A stretch of DNA of 64,000 nucleotides from Rhabditoides inermis (Eukaryota; Nematoda; Chromadorea; Rhabditida; Rhabditidae), in the NCBI GenBank assembly GCA_963966185.1, contig CAWZYM010000360.1:52501-116500 (forward strand), read 5' to 3'. This document shows, one piece after another, positions 59,647 to 64,000 of this stretch. Both the position numbers and the translations under genes were made by a program. The first letter of the stretch is position 1; every line of letters begins with the position of its first letter. The notes beneath the pieces were generated by a model. The model saw nothing but the letters and a program-made list of their open reading frames with translations. It had not been told where the DNA came from and made no database searches.

Positions 59647-61098
59647 CTATCTAAACGTGTCGAAGAAAGTATGATTAGCTCTCATAACTCATCAATCGAT
59701 TTAACGCTGAAATTGAAAGAATTAAAAACACTGCACAAACACTTCATCATTACTTGCATTGACAAAGCTTCTGGAAACTATGCGATAACTTGTAAGAAAT
59801 TATACATAGAAATTCTAAACAAAGAACTAGGATATGATTACGTCACCAAGTCTATAAACAACTCTAATCCCACTTATATCATTCATAACAACGAAAAGTA
59901 TGATCAAATTATACATCGCCATTTGATAACGTCAAATTCATTCAAAATTGAAGTTAATGAAAAGAATAGTACGTTGCCAAAAATATATGCAATCTCAAAA
60001 ATGCACAAAAACCCAATAAAATTCCGTTTTATAACTGGTGCATATAGTAGTAGTTTAAAACCATTGTCTCTGGAGCTCCAAAAAATTCTAACCTTTTTGA
60101 AAAACCACTTTCAAAAGTATTGCAAGTTGATAAAACAGCGAACTAACATTAATTCCATGTGGTCAGTGAATAATAGTTTACAAGTTTTGAACAACCTTAG
60201 TACTATAAAAGACTCGGCAAACTGTAAGCTATACTCAGCCGATTTCAGTAGCCTCTTTACAAACCTCCCACACGACATTGTTATCAAAAATCTTTTCGGA
60301 ATTATCGATCTTTGCTTCAAAAACAGCAATAAAAATTACATAGTAGTCGGATATAAACGAGTATATTACAGTAATATCGACTATATGAAACTCAATTCAT
60401 ATGATGTTACCGACATCAAATTCATGCTAGAATACATTCTAGAAAACAGTTTTGCTCTTTACGGAGGAATGATATTCAAACAAGTGTCGGGGATACCACA
60501 GGGAAACAACTGTTCTCCCCTCTTAGCAGATCTCACTCTCTCTTTTATGGAATATTCTTACATAATGAAAAACCAAGAATATTTCCGACATTCTGAAGCA
60601 ATAGTATGCAGATACATGGATGACATACTAGTAATTGACCAAAATAACTCATCGATTGTTGAACGAATCACTAACAACATTTACCACGACTCACTAACTT
60701 TAGAACAAACAAATTCTACAAGTATTGAAACCGTATTTCTGGATCTCACAATCAAAATTAAACAAAACCAGGTTGAAACAGAACTGAACAATAAAACAGA
60801 CGATTACTCGTTTAAAGTAATGCGATACCCACACAGCCAAAGTAACATTAAATCAAATATTGCAATGAACTGTCTACACGGTGAAATAGTTAGAATCTTC
60901 CGTTGTTGCACTCAGAAAGAAAAGTTCATTGAACGTTGCAAAGAACTATACTTAGCATATACAGTTAATTGTTATTCTACTAGTTTAATAAATATTCAAT
61001 TCTACAAAACTTTATTGGGAAATAAACAAATTCAAACAAAATACGGATTGAAATCTAAAAGAAAAATGAAACATTTTGTTGACACAGTGTTAACATAG
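59647..61098 (+). CDS. Penelope-like element, 3' part: reverse transcriptase
   Basis: The frame continues directly after the TAA. The first ATG is at 59671, giving 475 residues. Reverse transcriptase motifs are in order: CIDKASGNYAITCKK (about 30), PKIYAISKMHKNPIKFRFI (about 108-126), ADFSSLFTNLPHD (about 189-201), the motif SGIPQGNNCSPLLADLTLSF (about 270-289), and the catalytic YMDD in CRYMDDILVI (about 312-321). It copies element RNA into DNA at the cut target. The catalytic Asp pair is intact. With the upstream TAA read as a true stop, the nuclease and polymerase would be separate proteins, or the copy is dead. Confidence 0.88.
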   Translation, partial: LSKRVEESMISSHNSSIDLTLKLKELKTLHKHFIITCIDKASGNYAITCKKLYIEILNKELGYDYVTKSINNSNPTYIIHNNEKYDQIIHRHLITSNSFKIEVNEKNSTLPKIYAISKMHKNPIKFRFITGAYSSSLKPLSLELQKILTFLKNHFQKYCKLIKQRTNINSMWSVNNSLQVLNNLSTIKDSANCKLYSADFSSLFTNLPHDIVIKNLFGIIDLCFKNSNKNYIVVGYKRVYYSNIDYMKLNSYDVTDIKFMLEYILENSFALYGGMIFKQVSGIPQGNNCSPLLADLTLSFMEYSYIMKNQEYFRHSEAIVCRYMDDILVIDQNNSSIVERITNNIYHDSLTLEQTNSTSIETVFLDLTIKIKQNQVETELNNKTDDYSFKVMRYPHSQSNIKSNIAMNCLHGEIVRIFRCCTQKEKFIERCKELYLAYTVNCYSTSLINIQFYKTLLGNKQIQTKYGLKSKRKMKHFVDTVLT

Positions 61099-61374
61099 GT
61101 AGATCGATCTACTTCACTCACTTCTCGCGCGCTTTTAGTCCATGCGACCCGAGACCCACGTGCGGTCTCCTCCCCCTCCCCCTATTTTTTTTTGTTTGAA
61201 GACAATAGAATAATCAATGCCCCTCTATTATCAAGTATAAATTCAATGTCCGTGTCCTACCGGCTCATCACTGATGATGGTCCCGGCCGGTAGGATCACA
61301 CATTCGGTCTGGTGAAAGGGACCGAAACCGGATGTGTGCCTTGCTAATTACATGTACTCTTTCCTGTATAATTT

Positions 61375-61379
<5 letters not shown>
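61099..61379 (+). other. 3' flank of the Penelope-like element with hairpins
   Basis: CCTACCGGC and GCCGGTAGG (61258-61300) form a 9-bp stem around TCATCACTGATGATGGTCCC. A second nested set, GGTCCC and GGGACC, brackets CACATTCGGTCTGGTGAAA and is followed by GAAACCGGATGTG. A similar sentence, CACATACGGTCTGGTGGAAG, is present at about 23321 in a CTP synthase intron. This may be the conserved 3' end of the element family. Confidence 0.45.
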
Positions 61380-61424
<45 letters not shown>

Positions 61425-62082
61425 ACGATCCGCGTAAGAATCGAACGAATTTCGGGCAGGTGGGACCTAGGAGCAACGTGCGTGGATGCAGGGGTTTTCA
61501 AGGGTGCTCTACAAGGTAGTATAGGTGGTTTTGTCCCAATTTGCAAATTTGGTCCAGTAAGGGACCATGACCTCAAATCAGTCAGTTTTTGTTCAAAACA
61601 ATTTTTGAAGAGCTTGTTCGGTTTGTCTTGATAATATAAGATTTTTTGTACATAAACAATTTTTCCATAAAATGAAAAAGAAAAAAAGTTATGATCAAAA
61701 AAATGAAAATAAATTTATATTTTATTTTTTTTGAGAACTTTTCGCCCCGAAACAACAATAGCGACTAACACTATCAGATTCTACGCATTTGAATTAGTTA
61801 CGATGATTTTTATCGAGAAGATCTGGTGTTGCCTTTTCTTTCATCCAGGGCGATGAAAATGACCTGAAATCAAAATTTTCCTTTTTTCTGCCATTTTTCA
61901 AATCTTTCGTTTCGAAACAACATAAACCACTACTATATTCGGATTCTACATCTTTTAATTAATATATATGCTAGTTTATAGCCAAATCCGGTGTTGCCTT
62001 TTTCTCTTCACTTGTCACTTTTCACTTATCATTTGTGCCATTTTCATCGCCCTGGACCACCTCGTTCGATTCTTACGCGGAT

Positions 62083-62133
<51 letters not shown>

Positions 62134-62135
62134 TG
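61380..62135. mobile_element. Terminal-inverted-repeat element embedded in TA repeats
   Basis: Left end TCACACGATCCGCGTAAGAA … and right end …TTCTTACGCGGATCGTGA are inverted copies of about 25 bases, at 61421-61448 and 62062-62090. Each is flanked outside by a TA-dinucleotide run (61380-61421 and about 62090-62135). The 670-base interior has two diverged direct copies of a segment (GATTCTACGCATTTGAATTA and GATTCTACATCTTTTAATTA, each ending GGTGTTGCCTTTT) and no transposase frame. This fits a non-autonomous DNA element using TA target sites. Confidence 0.7.
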
Positions 62136-62591
62136 TATATAAAACAACAAAAAATAATGAACATTGATTGACCGGACGCTACACAATCGTAGTGTTGTGG
62201 GGACAATCAGTAATAGTAACTTCGCGAGTGTGCGCGCAGATCGGGGACAATCCCATACACTACGAAATTTTCGAACGCATATTTTACATTTTTTTCCATC
62301 TTCACAATTCAGTTTATTCATGAAAAGAAATTGTTTTTGCATATATTTGCTGTTGTAGTTTACACACTAAATTTAGAGTGGTATGCTCATTTAAAAGCGG
62401 TTTTCGCAGAATGGTAGAGAAAAATCTTTCATGAAAATGCTTAGTAGATTGGAGATTTTTCTGCGATGACACTATTCATACGCCTTCAGAACTGGAGAAA
62501 TTTAGTTTAACTCAAGTAACAGCTACTAAAAGCTAATAGGAACTGCCAAGATGAATTCTAAACATGTTTCTTTATTCACTGCTACATTTGT

Positions 62592-62826
62592 AGGCAACGT
62601 GGCGTTTTTCGACTATCCGGGTGTGCCGATCTGTCTTATCTGATCAATCTAATCTGTGTTTCCTTTTACCACTCATGGATTTTACATTTAAAAATATTGA
62701 GAAATATGGCGCCATACCCGCTTATCAGTGTGTTGATAACGTCCTCATGAGTGCTTCACAGCGTTTGATTCAAAACCTACATTGGTGACAGTAGTTTCAT
62801 ATACTTGCTTCAATCTCTTTTTTCAG
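62592..62826 (+). promoter_or_regulatory. Upstream segment of kelch gene 2, repeated family
   Basis: It carries GGCAACGTGGCGTTTTTCGA, TATCCGGGTGTGCCGATCTG, CGCTTATCAGTGTGTTGATA and GTCCTCATGAGTGCTTCACA. The parts are shared with 50.10, 51.68 and 52.22 kb. It ends in TTTTTTCAG immediately before the ATG. The promoter itself was not identified. Confidence 0.5.
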
Positions 62827-64000
62827 ATGAAGTCACGTGAAAAGTTTGTGTATCAATGGATCTTCAAAAAGAGAGAGACGAACTTCTACAAAGAAGGTTT
62901 TCTTCAAATGAACGAACTGAGAAAGTAGGGTTTGAATTCATTTCCCAAAATTTTGTTTAGGAAAGGAGAACACTGCGACGTCGTTCTCGTTGCCACTGGT
63001 GCAAATGGAGATCAACAAGTTGAGGTTGCTATTCACTCGTTTGTTCCGTTTTATAATAAAAATTAAGATTTTTGCACACAAGATCGTTCTTGCCGTATCG
63101 TCTCCCTACTTCGCTCCTTTGTTCGGAAGTGGAATGATGGAGTCGAATGCAGAGAAAATCGAAATCAAGGTTGATCCGGAGACACTGGAAACATTTGTCA
63201 ACTTTATGTACACTGCTCAGTTGACAATCGGTAACTGTTTACTAGCGAGTATGTATCTGGGAAACTGTGTTTCAGACGAGGACAAGGTGCAAGAAATGAT
63301 CGAAGCTGCTAACTACTTCCAATTCGATGACCTCGTGAAACAGTGTGGAGAGTGAGTTTTGTTTAAATGTATTATATTTCATCTTGCATGGAACCAAAAT
63401 TATTTCAGTTATCTGATTGGATCGGTGGATACTGATTGTTGTCTGCAACTACGCGAGTTTGCACTTCGGTACAATCTCTCGAATCTTGGGAAAGCCGCGC
63501 TGGATCATGTTATTGAAAACTTTTGGCATGCACATTTATAGGCTACTTTCGAAAATGTTTCATTTTACAGTCAAATTATCACTACCGACTTTACGAAAAT
63601 GTCGGAAGAAACGCTCACACTCGCCATTTCGTGTATGTTTCGCGCTTGGCTGAACAATCTATAAGCAAACATTACAGCGGATAAACTTCGGGTTTTTAAT
63701 GAAGAAGTCGTCTTCCAGAAAACCATAGCTTGGGTGCACGCAGAAGAAAGAAGAAAAGAAGTTCTGCCAAGGTGAATGACTATCATTTTATGCGTTCTCA
63801 ATATCAAGTTCAGGCTGCTCAAACACATCCGCTTCTCTCACATGAAACCTGACTACATACTGGAAACAGTCGCAGAGGACCCAACTATTGATGCTGATTC
63901 GCAATGCAGGAAGATTATACGAGATGTGATAGTAAGCGTAAACCGGATTAACGGTCTGAAAAAAACATTTTTTTTAAAGAAACTGATTGTCAAACACACC
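62827..64000 (+). CDS. BTB-BACK-kelch protein, paralogue 2 (cut by the window end)
   Basis: It matches the gene at 52386 exon by exon through the BTB and BACK domains: MKSREKFVYQWIFKKRE, CDVVLVATGANGDQQVE, FAHKIVLAVSSPYFAPLF, FALRYNLSNLGKAALDHV, and KPDYILETVAEDPT. The window ends before the kelch repeats. The intron after QQVE must be spliced, because reading through meets TAA. One splice donor differs: where gene 1 has GA then GTGCGT, this copy has TTTTG then GCATGC at about 63528. A GC-AG intron there would keep frame (NFCQI); otherwise the protein stops at HAHL. So the copy may be functional with a rare donor, or a pseudogene. Confidence 0.75.

Larger units (their letters stand above)
58258..61290 (+). 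mobile_element. Penelope-like retroelement with N-terminal GIY-YIG (Naiad-type layout)
   Basis: One reading frame from about 58258 to 61098 encodes GIY-YIG endonuclease, a linker, and a reverse transcriptase. It is interrupted by a single TAA at 59644-59646. Standard Penelope elements have GIY-YIG after the reverse transcriptase. The permuted order fits the clade described as Naiad/Chlamys-type elements (established knowledge). The exact ends are not visible: no terminal repeats were found by eye, and the upstream frame is closed by TAA at 58255. Base composition is much richer in A and T than in the neighbouring genes. Confidence 0.85.

Overview
The window looks like the nuclear genome of an invertebrate animal. 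Its genes are cut into many small exons, most introns end in TTGCAG or TTTCAG, Pol III-type tRNAs and tRNA-derived SINEs are present, and the recognisable proteins are animal CTP synthase, the mitochondrial MICOS subunit Mic60 (mitofilin), and BTB-BACK-kelch proteins. Very short introns in several genes and recurring TACCGTA/TACAGTA motifs would suit a nematode. That is my best guess and is not proven by the sequence.

Layout. 0-3.7 kb: two stretches of decayed exons for Ser/His/Gln-rich protein, separated by GC-rich palindromic repeats. 4.8-6.2 kb: a TATA-driven five-exon gene for a secreted Gln/Tyr/Asn/Gly-rich protein with a hydrophobic tail. 5.7-10.9 kb: a roughly 2.5-2.9 kb tandem duplication that carries a headless copy of that gene; further copies of its last exon are scattered to 16 kb. 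13.2-16.1 kb: an inverted duplication with arms of about 1.1 kb; the left arm holds an intact five-exon gene for a small membrane protein and the right arm a broken copy. 16.4-31.0 kb (minus): complete CTP synthase, 22 coding exons, 659 codons. 32.4-44.8 kb (minus): complete Mic60, 25 coding exons, 793 codons, with a tRNA-Asn, a tRNA-Ala, a SINE and several foldback elements in its introns. 45.3-49.0 kb: 18 head-to-tail copies of a 208-bp unit, each carrying what looks like the same terminal exon of an unrecognised minus-strand gene at 48.9-51.1 kb. 52.4-54.9 kb and 62.8 kb to the window end: two paralogous BTB-BACK-kelch genes. Between them lies a Penelope-like retroelement with GIY-YIG upstream of the reverse transcriptase (58.3-61.1 kb), split by one in-frame TAA, followed by a terminal-inverted-repeat element set in TA repeats.

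The genes do not form an evident pathway. CTP synthase makes CTP in the cytosol and Mic60 organises inner-membrane cristae; they are head to tail on one strand with about 1.4 kb between their coding regions. The most unusual features are structural: G-run/GA-repeat tracts starting at about half of the 5' splice sites in these two genes, repeated duplication of exon ends with their splice sites into neighbouring introns, and the 18-copy satellite built around an exon. All exon models were drawn by hand from splice signals and reading-frame continuity, without transcript data.
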